DNA from: Nautilus pompilius
Lineage: Eukaryota > Mollusca > Cephalopoda > Nautilida > Nautilidae
DNA length: 64,000 nucleotides
Assembly: GCA_018389105.1 (NCBI GenBank)
Contig: JACATO010000050.1
Location: 124,001-188,000, forward strand
Direction of reading: 5' to 3'
Positions 10,623 through 25,193 of the stretch are shown here, piece after piece. The translations under genes and the position numbers were made by a program. The notes beneath the pieces are model-generated. The model made no database searches and was not told where the DNA came from. It saw nothing but the letters and a program-made list of their open reading frames with translations. Position 1 is the stretch's first letter. Every line of letters begins with the position of its first letter.

Positions 10623-13600
10623 CAAGGGTGAAGTCATAGGAACAATTCATAAGTAAAATCTTCTAAAATTGGTAAATTTCTGAGCATGACTCAGTTTAAA
10701 AACCAACTTAGAAACCACTTGGTTATTATTATTATTATTATTTTCTATACCACATTCACCATGCTTATCAGTCTTATAGAACAGTGAAGTGGCTGTTATG
10801 AAGTATCTCCTCAATCTAATGTGACAAGAAAGAATTCACATTTTTGTAAAAGTGACAGCTGCTCTAAAATAAAAAAAAACAATTGCTGGTTCATTCCATG
10901 TTTCACACAATGTTGATTTTTATTAATTCAATTAAAAAATTGAATCTGGCTTCTGACCATAGTATAATGCCACTATGCAAATTCAAAGAACTGACTGTAG
11001 CTTTCTTATGTACATGCAGAAAAGACATTTCCTGAAAACAGAGAAGTTAGACAGGTGAGAGGGAGAGTTTATTAAGTATATAATTTAAACTGAAACTCTA
11101 AACATCTGTCGCAATTTTCAAATTTAAAATTTACTTATTCTAACATATTTTTCTTGATGTTTTTAAGATGTCTATCTGATCTTTGTACTATGCAAATCAA
11201 CATAAAAGAAAGCACACAATCTCAAATAACGAGTTCCTATCGCCAGCAGTCTTCTAAAATTCCAACTATCATCAGAGCTTGAAGATCAAACACAAATAAA
11301 CGTTGAAATATTCGCTAAATTAAAAATAAAAACGGAAAAAAAACAAAACAAAACAAAACAAAATAAACAAAGACTTTCCACTGAAATTCAATAAAATAAT
11401 ATTTTAAAAAATTTTCATAAAATATTTCAGAAACAAAAGAAGCAAAGGACAACCTTTAAATTCAAAAACCAAACTGAACACTAATTAGAAGAAAACATTC
11501 AGTAAAAGAGCGGCTCCAGCCCTGGTGCTCACAGGGGGGCCGTCTCAAACAACACACTCTGTCTGATGCGGCAGTTACAGCACAAGAGTAGCTGACAAAA
11601 AAAAAAAAGAGAAGAGACAACTAACAGTTTTGCATTAAGCCATATAATTCTCTCCTGGCTGCGCATCCTGGGGTTTAAAATAATAATCAAATGAATGAAT
11701 AAAGCAAAACAGTGAGGCGTGGATCCATTTTGATCCGCTACAGTGGTCTTGGGATAAAAACAAACCATCTGGCTATTTAGGCCGCAGTAATGTCCCAAAC
11801 CGTTTTCTCCAGAATCTTCAAGCCAGCCATAAACAGAGGTTGACAGACCACTGTGAAAAAACCTGCTGCAATATGGTAAGTGGTTTCTAAACAACTTAGG
11901 TACTATAAAATTATTTTTAATTTCAGGTACTCCGTGTTTAGATGTTCAGAAGCAACACTAAACACTGATATCCACAAGTACCTTATATGGTGCGTATTCA
12001 TCTTAATGAAGTCCGATAATTCACTTTCTGAAATAGTGATCTGCTGGCTGGTGATCACCTCTGGTGCGAGCCATTATGGATGGCTTCCTGTCCTCTCTTG
12101 TAATGACTATAATAATAAATGGAACTAAAATTGTTTTCTGGAACCTAAAAGAAAATGATCACAAAATTTTTAAGAAATGTTATTAAAAATACTTATTTGA
12201 TATTTTTTCTGAATGCAATAAAAGGCATGTGTTAGTTTCCATAATCTTGAACACAGCAGCTACACACAAAGTTTCTTTCCATCGATAATTAACCCTTAAG
12301 CTGTGGTGATTTTAATCTCTGACATCCGCTATGTGCACAGAAAGAAAAGGATCGGTTGACACACACGTGCTCTGCTAGGCCATCTGACTCCCACAAATGC
12401 TCCTCCTCTTGTGGGAAACTAAAATAATGGCAAGAAAAATACTACATAAATATGTGTGCACTGTAGCTTAAGGGTTAAAAAAAAGCATTCCCATAATATA
12501 ATGCTACAGAAGCTGCCATATCTGTTTAATTCTAGCAGAGTTGATGTTGCAGATCTTGGAATATTTATAATTAAAAAAAAACAAACAACAGAAGGTAGTT
12601 ATAGCACTGCATTGTGGAAGTGTTTTTTAAAATTGTCCATGGCCACAAGTTGTTTCACATGTCATGCGTCCACTACTAATACAAAGGGACGCGTGCGTGT
12701 GTGCGTGCGTACAGCAGCAATTTAAGATCTTTAAAGCTGAAGGAGGAGAGGCACAGACTTCATGGATCATTTTTCAAGTATCAAAAATAAGAATTTAGAA
12801 AAATATATATTAATTTTAATAAAAACAAAACAAACAGCTGAAGTCCAAATTAAACTGGAGATCAAAATGAACGAAAATATTTATGTGGATAATTTATTTA
12901 ATAGGAAAAATTACTGAAGAAAAGAAAGCACTAAAAATAGCGCTTAACTACTCAGTAAAAAGCGTGTGGAAAGCGAATACGCGCCCCTGGTACCTACTGC
13001 CTTTGTGTGCCTGTGTAATACATGTACAAGGTTTGCATGTATATCTGTGTATTTGCATATGTTTGCATACATTAACATCATTTGCATATTACTTCATGAT
13101 AACAGACTACCAGATAAAACTGCCACAGTGAAGAAACCGAAAGCTGTCCATCATTATCATCAGTTAATGAGCACAGAGACTCCTGCTATTTCATCTATAG
13201 AACTAATATCGAGCAGTTTGATCACACACTTTAATAAAACATAAATCATACAGGATGTCATGATTGACATGACAGTAAGATAACCACTATGTAAATGAAT
13301 TCTCTTCCAGTTTGTTTCACAAAGCATCTCGCTGTACTGCATTCTACTTGTAAAGAAACTTGAAAAGCATTTTTTTTAAAAGGATGTCATTAGTTCTAGT
13401 AATAACAGCAGGTGTCTGATGCTTAAATATACACGCATTGTACAAATACTGCTGGTTAACATGGATTAGTGGATTAAATCACCCCTGTGGCGCCTATCTA
13501 ATCAGTGGGCACAACTTTCGTTCTGAGCTTGTGACAGGTTAATAGGCATGTGAAATAAATCACAAAAGGATATAGCCAAACCAAACTGCACATGGTAGTA

Positions 13601-16121
13601 CATCAGAATAGTGACAGTACTGCTGGCAGATGGTCAGGTGATGAAAATGGGCCCCAGATTTGAAAGGAATTCAATATAGGATGTGAAAACAATCCGTCTC
13701 TGTATCCATAATTCTAATGAGTTCCTAGCTGCCATTAGCAAAGTAAGGACAGAATAAGTTTGCTGATATAATGTGTGTCGAAAGTTTGGCACTTCATCTT
13801 ACCTTTCCAAATGCTGCCACGTGATGTGCTGAAAGTATGAAGCAAATTTAATCTTGTTTTTGATGGGTAGGAAAAAAGAAAATAAATAAGAAATAATTTT
13901 AAAAATTATTCTTAAGTTCTTGAACAATAGACACATAATCTGTAATTTATTTAGTGTTTATCATAAAGGGGCACCATCCCCCCTTTTGATAAAAAATTTA
14001 ACCCTCACAAACATCTTTTCAGCTGAAGCAATATTCCCATCTTATAAATCTAGCACTGCAGGACATCTGATGATGAGGAGATCAATTATAATTCACAAAC
14101 TGAAGTTAAAAATTATTAATTTGTTAACTTTGGAAAAATATTAAAAGAAGTTGAATAATCTCAAACTGACAATCCCAACAAGACTATAAGGTTGGGTGAC
14201 CATCTGTCTTGTTTCCGATAGCGACCAACCAACCATGAACCAGCAAGGACAGATTGAATGAGATACAAATCTCTCTATTATAACACCTTACATTTATTTC
14301 CTTCATTTTAATTATCAATTGCACATTAAAGATTATATGGGGGGGCATCTAACCAAGGCGTTAAAAAATTTAAAAGCTGATCAACAACGGTGGTTTGCCC
14401 AATATGTTCAAGATACTGACCATAATAGAAGAACAAAGCTGTGTGAGAAAATACTTGGCTGAGTTGAGGATTGCATAAAATCTTACAATATTTGGCTTCG
14501 TGTCATATCAATAAAAATTTGACAGTACACTCAGATTCCCTTAAATAATTTGTAACAAAGTGAAACATCATTAAAGAAGAAAATACAAGCAATTTTCTAT
14601 TACAGAGACATTATCTTTCAGCTTGCTGTGTGTCAGCTTTAAGCAGCACATTCTGTAGCCATAGCCTTTTCATCTTGACAACAGCAGAGACTTTCTGTAT
14701 TAAAAAACGTAGTCCATGATTATGTCTTACAAATATGACATTCATTTTGCTTAGAGACCAAACCCTTAAAATTTTAGTAATTGTCCTCTCAAATTGGATA
14801 AACAACCCTCTCAGTTTGCAATGACATTTGCTATTAAATGTAGGGTATGTTGTTATCAAGTTGATTTTAAATCAACACTGTAATATGTCTAGAAAGTAAA
14901 CCCTTAGCTCACAGGTAAATGGAAATTGGAAATATATATTATTTATGTTTGTTCATTAAAAACACAACCTTATACAAACCATATTGTTTACTACACTATG
15001 TGCCCCCCCAAAAAACAACTGCAATTTAAACATGGAAAAAAAAAACAAAAACATTCTTCACCTTAGTTAATCAGTAAGCTTAGGTTATCTCAGGTAGGTG
15101 ATTCCTAGTCTGAGCCAGAGCAGGATGTAACCAAACACATCCAAAAATGATGTCTTGTTAAAAAAATGTCCAGCCACAAAATGGCAGAATTACTATTTTA
15201 TACCAAGTGATTTCTTGCAAAGTCTTGATATAATTGCTGTTGAATTAATGTAAACTCATAAAAAAAGCTCACAATGTTTTGTTCAAATTCCTGTACTTTG
15301 ACACGTCTGGTGATGGAAGTTCAATAACACAGATATTAAATTGTCAGAAAGTAGGTGAAGTTCAACAAACATCTCAATCTGTCGACAGCAATGGTGATGG
15401 ACTGGGAAAGCTTCCAAAACCCTTTTATTGAGAAAGATATTTCTAATACGTGAATTTGTGAGAGAACAGAATGAAAGAAGAAATGTAAATAAGAAAGTTT
15501 AGCTAAACTGCGTCAGGGAAATGTGCATGCAATCTGTTTAAAAAGAATAGAAGAGAGGCCAAAATTGAAAATAATGTTCCCGATTTTGCTAAATCAAAAT
15601 TAGTGAGAAAAACAAGCAGCTAGCTGATAATTCTAAATTGACACACAAGATAAATATAGCTTGTGGCACGATAATACTGTAATGTTCCTTAAAATTTTTT
15701 TTAAAAAACCCTTGGAATTAATGCTAGCAATTACAAGCCAGTTAGGTTCAATGATTTTAGGTAAAATGCTTAAATATAGGAGACCATGTTTATCATATAA
15801 TACCAACTTGTTTTCATAAGTTTCACTATATACCTGTGTATATGTGCATGCACAATAGCACATTTCACAGAGTTGTTAGTTGGTTTTAAGTATAAATCCT
15901 AAATATTAACAACAAAGTACTGTAAGGTTCCTCTCTAGAGCCTACTTATTTTAAATATATAGTCATATGCAAATTAATGTGAACACATTTAAATATTTTT
16001 TAAATAACATTTGTTCAATCATACTTACATTGATAAAAAATTAAGTACAAAATATGTCTTTTGTCTTAATAAGTTTGGAAATATTTTTTTGGCATGAAGT
16101 CCACAAAAATTTTAACATATA

Positions 16122-16617
16122 CAGGCAGTCCCTGACTTAAAATGGGTTAGGTTCCTGGACCCTGTTTGTAAGCTGATATGTTCGTAAGTCAGAATAGTAT
16201 TAATTCCACAGGTTAGGTTGCAACATAACCCTGCCAATACAATACAATAATGTCCCATACACAAGAAATACTGTCAATACTTGTAAATGCTGTATATAAA
16301 GTTACGTTAAACAATATATAGTAAAGTACAGTAATGTAAAAAAGTAAAATTTTATCAGTCATCATGAGGGTCGTAAAAATGCAGAAAACAGAGCAGCCAA
16401 GTTTCGAGTAACATACACAAAATGGTGTGACCAAAGGACCGTCTGTTGTTATTGTTGGCGGGACGTGCAACCACCAAGCATGGGTGGAGACTAACTGCTG
16501 AAAAAAAATAAGCAATACCTGTTTGTAAGTGCCAGCAAATAGCTGAAACTGATTTTTGTGATGAACATATGAGATATTGTTCGTAAGTGCAGGTATTCGT
16601 AAGTCAGGGACTGCCTG
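16122..16617. mobile_element. Tigger-like non-autonomous transposon (MITE), 496 bp
   Basis: The left end CAGGCAGTCCCTGACTTAAA and the right end, which in reverse complement begins CAGGCAGTCCCTGACTTACG, form inverted repeats identical over 18 bp. TA flanks both sides (16120-16121 and 16618-16619). TA duplication and ends starting CAG are typical of Tc1/mariner-class Tigger elements. It holds no transposase. A related solo end is at 28669-28710. Confidence 0.9.
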
Positions 16618-18816
16618 TAGTTTAGATTTTAGGATCCCAAATCAAACTATCTTCTCTTTTCTAGTACAATTTAATTTTTTCAGCCTCACTTTGCAGATTG
16701 CTCACAGTTTCTCTATTTGGTAGAGATCAGGAGTTTCCAGGACAGTCTAAACATTCCGTGTTGCATTGTCTGAAAAACATCCTAATAGTTGTTGATATGT
16801 GGCAGGGTGAAAGATCTGCTACCATTTTGGTAGAACGTAGTCAATTCAGGAACCATTCTTCTCTATATGAACGTACTTCTTGTTGTTCATCATTCTTTCC
16901 ACTAGAACAAGCAAACCTGTCCAATCCAATGACAAGAGAAAGACTCACTCTGATATGAGCAACAGCAAGTATTTTCCCATGTTGACCTTGCACCATCAGA
17001 AAATAGCATCTTTCTCCACCCATGCCAGCTGTTTCATTTTCATTTTTAGTGGTTTGAAGTTGCTTCTTCAAAGGCTTTTTTGGCTTTTCATTCATTTGCC
17101 ATAGAGTTGATAAAGCTGCAAGAATACCAACATTACCCAATTACATTCTTCAGCATGTCACTGGTCTTCTGAAAATCCAGTTCGCTCTTTTGATTTTGTC
17201 CATATCTTCTCTTTTTTTTAATAGAGATATTAAAATAGTCTCAAGTTTTTCATTTTTACAAATCAGTTTATTTACAATCCTTAAATTGACCCCGTATTCT
17301 TTCACTATAACTCCCTGACACATTGATGTGTTACAGAACTATTCTTCTTTCTTTTGATGCTGTGTCCATATTCAAAGTCATGAGATAGCGCAGTTTCAAA
17401 GAAAGAACGAAAAATTGCTGAAAGTCAAGAGGTTGTAGCCGACTAATATATGGTGGAATTTTAAAAAAAGGGATAATGCACTGATGTTTCTCATGCAAAG
17501 GAGTGTCTAAATTAATCTGCACAAGACTGTATATAGATTTTAACTCATCTGGAATTTTATAAGATAAAACTAAGTTATCAAATGACTATTATTTATTCAG
17601 ACTTCAGTATGGATTTGATAAAGTTCTTGCATAAAACATAAAAACAAAAGACAAAAAAACCATAAAGCATAGTTTTAAACATTGAATTGTCTTCATATCA
17701 ACAAGCCACTGGTAATGAACAACAAGGTTTTGGTTATCCTCTTGTTCTTGGAGTACATAAATGATACTGATAGTGGTTGATATAAATATAAAGAATTTAG
17801 CAAATTAACCACAAGATGGGAATCATTTAAATGCAAATGATTTTGAGATTCATTTCCTCTTTCTTATCATTTTGATTGATGGTATAAATTATAATCAATA
17901 CACTATGAAAACAGTTTATGTGGTTAGAAGCAGATAGTTTACTTTCTTCCTTGTAGGTGATAAGATTCTCATAGATATGCATAATGGTGCAAGCTATGAT
18001 TTTTCAAATAATATGAGCAAATTCTGGTAGAAAAACTATTTTTTTTTGTTTCAGTTTTCCAATACAATGTTTAACTGTATAAAAGGAGGCAGGCTTTGAG
18101 CTATACAATATTTCAAGTGATGTATTGTTATTTGACCATAAAATCAAAAGCTGGTCTTTCAGCTCTGAGTGTCCAATGCAGTGTAAGACATCTCTCAATA
18201 AATCATGCCAATTCCTGAACTTCTGACCAAAACTAGTATTCCATCTCAGACAATAGACTGGAAGCAATCCAGACACAAGCTATGTCGCGCTTATTGGGGG
18301 GTACAAAAACACCATTGACACATTTTTGATGGCACAATAGCCAAATCCTGAAGGAACTTGACCAAGGGTGTTCGTCCAGCCTTGCATAGGAAATTCTCAA
18401 AGGAAGGTAATTTCTCTTTTCTCTTTCATTTCATTTCCCCTCTGTCAATATCAGGCTCCCTTTTTCTTGCAGCCCATAGTGGCTAGACAAAATTGCCAAT
18501 TTTCTTTGCAGTATTTTGATGAAAAATACCAATCCCCTAGCTAATGAAATTTTCAATTAGATTGCATGAAAGACATCTCAATGTAAATATTAAGATGAGA
18601 AAGATAAACCCATACGTATCCTGAAAGGCAAACTAAACAAAGAAACTGGCTACAAACATTTTTCACAAATATTCCCCAGACACTTGCTTTGTTGCTCCAA
18701 TGACCATCTATTGCCTGACAAGTTGTTTTTCTAGTAAATTCATTTTGAGTTCTGGGTAACAGAAATTAATTACATCTGAATATTTTTATATAATGGCAGT
18801 TAAACAGATATTGCTT

Positions 18817-18908
18817 GGGGCTTTGAGAATGTGTGTGTGCGCGTGTGTGTGTAGGGATGTGGGGGGCTTTGAGAATGTGTGTGTGCGTGTGTGTGTAGGG
18901 ATGTGGGG
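18817..18908. repeat. Tandem duplication of a 46-bp GT-rich unit
   Basis: Two copies of a unit starting CTTTGAGAATGTGTGTGTGC and ending AGGGATGTGGGG, 46 bp apart (18821 and 18867). The second copy differs by loss of one GC/GT dinucleotide in the purine-pyrimidine run. Confidence 0.9.
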
Positions 18909-21806
18909 AAACTGGAAACAGAAGTACCTTTTTTCATAAATATATGGCAGTTAAGTCATAGCATAAATAAAGACATAGCTTAACTTGGTTTGAAATGAGT
19001 TTTTCAGATAATTAAGATACCAGAAGCAGTTTCAAGTTACAGTAGGCTTGAGAGTGGATGTTTTCCAGGATAATTCGAAACACTGCTCAGTTTATATCAT
19101 AGATATTTGAGATGGATCTGGGTAACATTTAAATTAATCAAGGATTTAACTATAAACCTTGACAACCCTTTTACGCCCATTTTATCTGTTGTCTTACCAA
19201 GGCAAAAAGCTGTAAATTCTGACTTTACATTTTTCCAACCATAAAATCACTAACACACAGCTTGCATTTATCCATGGAAAATATTTTTTTAAAAAAATTC
19301 TTATAAAGCACAGAATTATAACCAGGAAGTCAGTTTTCACAGAATTTCCATCCAGCTGTGGCTGAACTTCACTAACTACACTAGAATAATTACAGATTTC
19401 ATGACAGACTTCATGTTTCATTGGCAAAATGGCATTTTGAGAACATGGTGCAATTTTTGTGGATGAAATAAACAATGGTTTTGACTTCATAAACAAAAGG
19501 GCTTGTTTTCATTTCTGCAGTAATAATATCACAAATAAGGTGAGAAGCTGCAGAGGTCTGGCAGACAGCCTGGCACCAAATATAAATGGCATCATTAAAT
19601 ATTCTCTGCTTGTGGCCAATGTTCTTTTGTTGTGCAGTTGTGACCTTTTTCTATCCCTTCTTTTTTCATGGATGGCTGGGATCTTCTGCTTGTCAATGCA
19701 AACATCTTATGCTGATAATTATATATTCATTTTTTGAAAGTAATTTATTATTTGTTTGTTTTTTTTAAAAAAAATTATTACAGTCCATTCTTGATGTACC
19801 TACAGACTTTGAATTATCGCTTTTAAAAATCACTGAACCGTTTTAACATGCTTGTTTTTATTTAGATGGTATTCAAATTCAGAGAATAGTCTTTTATTAT
19901 ATTAATACTTCAAAAGATGTACACCCACATAAAAAATAAATAAACGAAAGTAGACAATCAAAGAAACACCTGGAAGAAAATTATAGTCATTAGTAACACA
20001 GAGATTATGAGACTGAATTAATAATTACAATACTACAGTTGATTTAAAAGAAGAAAAAAATCTCTGAGAATGAAATCTCTGCCAGTACTATTTAACTTCT
20101 GTGTTTTCACACACTTTCTATTTCCTGCCTGAAGAACTATTATAAATATAAACAAATTGTTCTCTTTCGAAAGAAACCCAAAAATTGATTTCTGTTTTGA
20201 GTTAAACATTCCTAAATGGAAATGTAATTCATAATGAGGAGAATTGTCAAAGTTTCATTTCCCGAGTCAGCTCAGCCTCAAGAGATCCACAAAGCCATTT
20301 TGATAACCATGTAGTTGAACTTCATGCCTGGGTTGTTTTCCTGCATGAGCAGCTGGTTTACCAACACATGAACGGAAGAGAGGGAACCGTTTACAGCCTG
20401 ATTTCTTAACGTAAGCAGTGACATTCTTGGTGTATTTATAAAAATGACAAAAAAAAAAGGGTCCACCTTTGTGGCAGATTCTTTGGGGTAAGTAAGAGAG
20501 CTCTCAGCAAATTTGTGAGCGGGTAAAAGTCTAGCCAATCACAGCTCCAAGATGAGGTGAAAACAACAGATTAGCTAATAAGTGATCAACGACTGACTGA
20601 CTGCTCACAAATCTTTCTTGTTCTACAAAATATGCACAAATCTACCTGCACTGGCAGCCATAATTGTGGCATCAATAAAAAACTTGTGCAACAGAAGTTT
20701 GAAAATCACACCCATAGATAGTTAAAAAAAACATCTATATATGGAATGATGTATGAAATACGGAATGTGGTAAGTCCACAGTTTTGACTACAAATGTGTG
20801 TGTACATACATCAATGGATATTAACACTCTTACTACAAGTTATTCCTGAAATTTAGCAGCATGTACATCTACACAATTTTACCACCCCGTCACCACTAGA
20901 GTTAAAAAGCATTGCTTCCTGCATGGATAACATCCCTGTAGGTGATCAAATTGTCATTTTGCCAATTCCCTCAAGTGCTGGAGAATAAGTTTTACATTTT
21001 TGCCTGCAGTCTGAAGTCAGAAAGAGGACCAAGATCTCTCTAGGCATGTGTGAGTTATGAAAAAAAGTAGGAGAGACTTCTTTGTATAAAAGTTTCTTGT
21101 TTAAAATTAATAAACATTCCAAGATTGTCAAATAATTAAATTCTTCACAAATAAATTTAATTATGCAAAGATAGAATTACATTTTACGATCACCGAGCTC
21201 TTGATTCTAATACAAATCAGAGATGGTAAACAAAGTGGAAAAGGAAAAATTAGACAAAAAAGAGAAATAAATAAATAGCCAGCTGCTGCCTAAAATTAGC
21301 ATTGAGTGAGATGGACTTTGAGTAACCAAGTGTTGTGAGAATAAGTTTAAAAAATGGTTTGATCAGTAGGTCACAAACAATTGTTAAAAATATACTTCAT
21401 GACTATGGAAAAGATAACTGTATTCAATCATAATGTTGTTTACTACAATCATTAAATGATACAACAAAACAAAAGAAAAAATACAGTAAAGACACAACAT
21501 TTGAATGAATCATAATTTTAATTCTGTTAATGCCACAGTCTAGAGAACTGCATGAAACTACAGACAACAACGTGTCTAATAAATATTGCATTAACACAGC
21601 CCCAATTGGAGGTTCACTGTAATGGTACCATGTATGTCTTTAGTATGTAAGATGACAAGTTAATTCTCTCTACTTAGCTGGGAAACTAAGGCAATCAGAA
21701 TGTCTCCCTTTCAACATAAAGCTATTATTTAAATATACTATTCAGTATGCACCTCGAAATGAGTTAAGTATTGAGTAAAATAACAAATTCTCTGTAGCAC
21801 ATATTA

Positions 21807-21962
<156 letters not shown>

Positions 21963-22504
21963 CTAAAGATTAAAGAAACAAAAATCAAATCAAACAAATG
22001 AAATAGAAAAGTGTAATTTAGCAAAAAGATTTGAGTAGACTTACTTTGCCAAGAAAAAATATCTTTCTGCCTCTGCAGGTTTCTGAGTAGGGTTAAATAT
22101 TTCTTCATAAACAAAGCCTTCCACCCAACTAGCAAACGATGTTTGATAAGTGAACATGACAACAGAAGAAACCTCAAACTAAAAATGTTTTTGTAGACAT
22201 TTTATATGCTATTCAGGATATTTCAAAAAAAAAAAAAAAACACCTTAGGTTTTCATAGTTTAGTGCAGAGTTGTTTGAGAAGTGATCAAGTAGAGGAATT
22301 TAAGATTATTGAAGATTTTGAAAAAAAAATGAGACTGATGATAAAAAATATGTCAGTTATCAGTAAACAAAAATAGCAGAATAGGAAAAGAAAAGAATGC
22401 AAGCAGTAAGCTGTGTAAGGCCTGACAATGTGAAAAGTTCCTGAATAAAATAACTGCATGCTAAGAGAAATGAATAATACTGGCTGGAGATTTCTATTAC
22501 CATA

Positions 22505-23753
22505 CGAGGTCTGTTGAAAAAGTATCTGACCTTAGGCTTGGAAAAAAAAAATTACGTACTTGATGGGGTTCAATTGCTAATCCCCTTTGAAGTAGGCCCC
22601 TTGTGCCTCCACACACTTAGCCCAGCGATCCTTCCACTGTTTGAAGCACGTTTGGAATGCATCTTCCGGAATGGCTCTCAGCTATGCCGTCGCATTCCAC
22701 ATGATATCCTCTTGAGTCTCAAAGCAGGAGCCTTTCAGTGGCATCTTCATTTTTGGGAACAACCAGAAGTCAGAAGGAGCCATGTCTGGAGAGTAGGGAG
22801 CCTGGCGAATGAGCGAAATGCCTTTCTTTGCCAAGAAACCTTGGATCAGCTGCGACGAATGAGCCAGGGCATTGTCATGATGCAGGCCCACAAATCCGGT
22901 CTCTTGCACCTAACTGCATCACGAAGACATCAGAGGACTTCCTTACAGTACTCCTTTGTAACTGTTTGTCCTTCTGGTGCGTATTCGTGATGCACAACGC
23001 CTTGGTAGTCGAAGAGAACAGTCAGCATCACCTTGATTTTGCTCCGAATCTGATGTGCTTTTTTGGGCCTTGATGACGTTGAGTGCTTCCATTGTGATGA
23101 CTGAGCTTTGGTTTCTGGGTGGTACCCATACTCCCAAGTCTCATATCAAGATGAGGTTGTTGTTGTTCCTAAGAAAGCAGCTTGGGCAAAATTTTGCTGC
23201 CACTCTGCGCAAGCCCAGATCCTCCTTTAAAATTGTACGTGCAGAATCTTTACTGATCCCAACCTCGTCACCAATTTCCCGCACCGTCAAATGACGATCC
23301 TCCATTATCAAGGTCTGCACTTTCTCGACAACAACTGCATTGCTGCTTGTTGATGGCCCCCTGGAACACTGGTCATTCTCCACCGATGTGCAGCCATGTT
23401 TGAACCTCTTGTGCCATTCTTTTATTTGGGTAACACCCATGGCATTGTTACCAAAAGCCTGTTGAATTTTGCGAATTGATTCCACTTGGGTATCTCCAAG
23501 CTTTTGGCAAAACATGATGCAAGATCGTTGTTCCACACATTCCATCATCACGGGCGAAATGAAAATGTGACGAGTAAGTAGTACAGCACCTCACACACTG
23601 GCTGCCTGACAACGACTGACGCATCCAGCAAGCCCCCCAAAAACCACGCATGTGCATGAAGGCATGCGGCTCCACTATGCACACTTTTGCCTCCCTAACA
23701 TCATTACTTCCCACGGGAAAAAAGAAAGTCGGATACTTTTTCGACAGACCTCG
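22505..23753 (-). mobile_element. Mariner transposon, near full length with both ends
   Basis: The left end CGAGGTCTGTTGAAAAAGTA and right end (reverse complement CGAGGTCTGTCGAAAAAGTA) are matching inverted repeats of about 28 bp, flanked by TA on both sides (22503-22504 and 23754-23755). The length of 1249 bp is that of a complete mariner. The single transposase gene inside, on the minus strand, is broken. Confidence 0.95.
22577..23551 (-). pseudogene. Mariner transposase pseudogene (D,D34D type)
   Basis: The N-terminal helix-turn-helix region reads EQRSCIMFCQKLGDTQVESI and ..VTQIKEWHKRFKHGCTSVEN, then ..LTVREIGDEVGISKDSARTI. The frame breaks after RRVAAKF near 23180. The C-terminal part gives LHHDNALAHSS and YSPDMAPSDFWLFPKMK. 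The two Asp residues are separated by 34 residues, the mariner D34D signature. An in-frame stop follows MWNATA near 22680, and the last residues before the stop at 22577 are ..EAQGAYFKGD. At about 325 codons the remnant is slightly shorter than a normal mariner transposase (about 345). It cannot make an active enzyme as it stands. Confidence 0.93.
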
Positions 23754-24641
23754 TATCCTGGATATCCAGCATTTCTGTAGTTTCAGGTCTGTCTGATTAT
23801 ACTTCTGTTACCTGCTAGTACTCTAGCCAGCTTACAGGCACGCTGAACTAGCTCAGCGTGAAGAGTGACATACTTAGTTCCTGATTCTGTAGAGATAGGT
23901 ACCACTGGAATTACTTTGTACATGCTGTTCACCTTATGGAGATTGGTAAAATTGTAGACATGGTATGACTAGCCAAATGTGGTTTGGCAAACAGGCAGCA
24001 TTGATGAAAGGATTTTACTCCTTTAAAAAAACCAGAGACTAGAATTTGGTTCTTCAGTGGAAACTAGAACTTCTTTTTAAACCAACACTTAGTACAGTAT
24101 CCTCTGACACTGCCATAGGTACACTGTGTACTTGATAACCTTTGGACCAAGCCCATTGTAGTGTCATAGGTAATATTAATTCCTTAGAGAAAAAAAAAAG
24201 ATTTTAGATACCTTTCCTTTTATGATCTTTATGGTACATCATAGAATAAACCAATAATGCTTTGTTTATAAAACTCAAGACCAAAACAGTCATTTTGTGC
24301 TGGGCATAATATCTATTTATTTCAGGAAAAGATTGGAATATAACAAAGAGAAACACCCAAACTGCTCAACTTTCTTTCCACTCTTAAAATTCTCATTACT
24401 AATTTACATTAAAAAACAATAAAACTAATTAAAGACTTAGTAATATTTCAACAAAGTTAAGAGGAAAAAAAGAATCAGGAAGAATAGGTATTCTAAGAAA
24501 ATATAAAGCTATCACCACCATAGTATAAAAGTTTCAAGACATCAGTGCTAAATATTTCTTTATCTGTTGTCAGACAGGTGTAAGCCATGGTTGTAGACTA
24601 ATAATACATAAGTAGATTCACTGTACTGTTTGTTAACTCAC

Positions 24642-24755
24642 ACTTATCACAGGAGTTCCATTCACAAAGACAGCATCAGCAAACCGGACTCTTGATGGGT
24701 TATTCTTTAAGCGTGCCTTCTTCGCTGGTGTGAGAAAGGCTGACCTTCTGCCAAG
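24642..24755 (-). CDS. FRMPD: FRMPD-like gene, basic linker exon between PDZ and FERM
   Basis: The exon has 38 codons, phase 0 at both ends. It encodes LGRRSAFLTPAKKARLKNNP and then SRVRFADAVFVNGTPVIS. The core SAF...AKKARLK.NP..VRFA..V..NG is the conserved segment following the PDZ domain in FRMPD4 and FRMPD1, just before the FERM domain. The acceptor is AACTCTTTCAG and the donor is AGT followed by GTGAGT, both consensus. The cluster of Lys/Arg residues suggests a flexible basic linker. It is 4.65 kb from the candidate 75-bp exon and 2.7 kb from the next exon. Confidence 0.93.
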
Positions 24756-25089
24756 CTGAAAGAGTTACACATTTATAAACTGTAAGTGATAGAGCCATGT
24801 AAACAAGGGACTTAACTTTTTCAGTAAATTGCTGTGTAACTCAGAATCAGTACCACGTCTGACTTAAAATCCTTATTCACAGGAAACGCTTTTTTTTGAA
24901 AACTTCAATTTTTTGTCATTGATGATCTAATATTAACCAAGTATTTCTATATTATATCAATACAGTACATTATGTTATGAAAATTCTTTATAACAACAAC
25001 ATTTTTTTTTATAATGTAATTTTCCAAATGAAAAATGCTATTTTAGCCAATTGGTCTAAACATTATCCATACACACACGTGCACACACA

Positions 25090-25099
25090 TAGAGAGAGA

Positions 25100-25132
<33 letters not shown>

Positions 25133-25193
25133 TGGAGAGAGAGAGAGATGGAGAAAGAAGAGAGAGAGAGAGACAGACAGACCAGACAGACAA
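25090..25193. repeat. (GA)n microsatellite with interruptions
   Basis: About 100 bp of GA repeat broken by TGA, TGGA and GAAAGAA, grading into GACAGACA and preceded by a short CA run. The open frames over it on both strands (Glu/Arg-rich and Ser/Leu-rich) are products of the repeat. Confidence 0.95.

Larger units (their letters stand above)
21963..24641 (-). other. FRMPD intron, 2.7 kb, nearly half mariner
   Basis: Shortest intron between recognised exons. It contains the mariner at 22505-23753. The flanks (21963-22502 and 23756-24641) are AT-rich with no recognised feature. Confidence 0.85.

Noticed and set aside
11529..11894. 121-codon minus-strand frame
   Set aside because: No recognised motif and no supporting splice signals; likely chance in the intron.
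19459..19768. Overlapping plus-strand frames with hydrophobic stretches resembling a membrane protein
   Set aside because: No start context, splice signals or family match; AT-rich intron often gives Phe/Leu-rich frames.
22514..22990. 158-codon plus-strand open frame, one of the longest in the window
   Set aside because: It lies antisense over the mariner transposase and matches nothing; the minus strand has the D34D motif.
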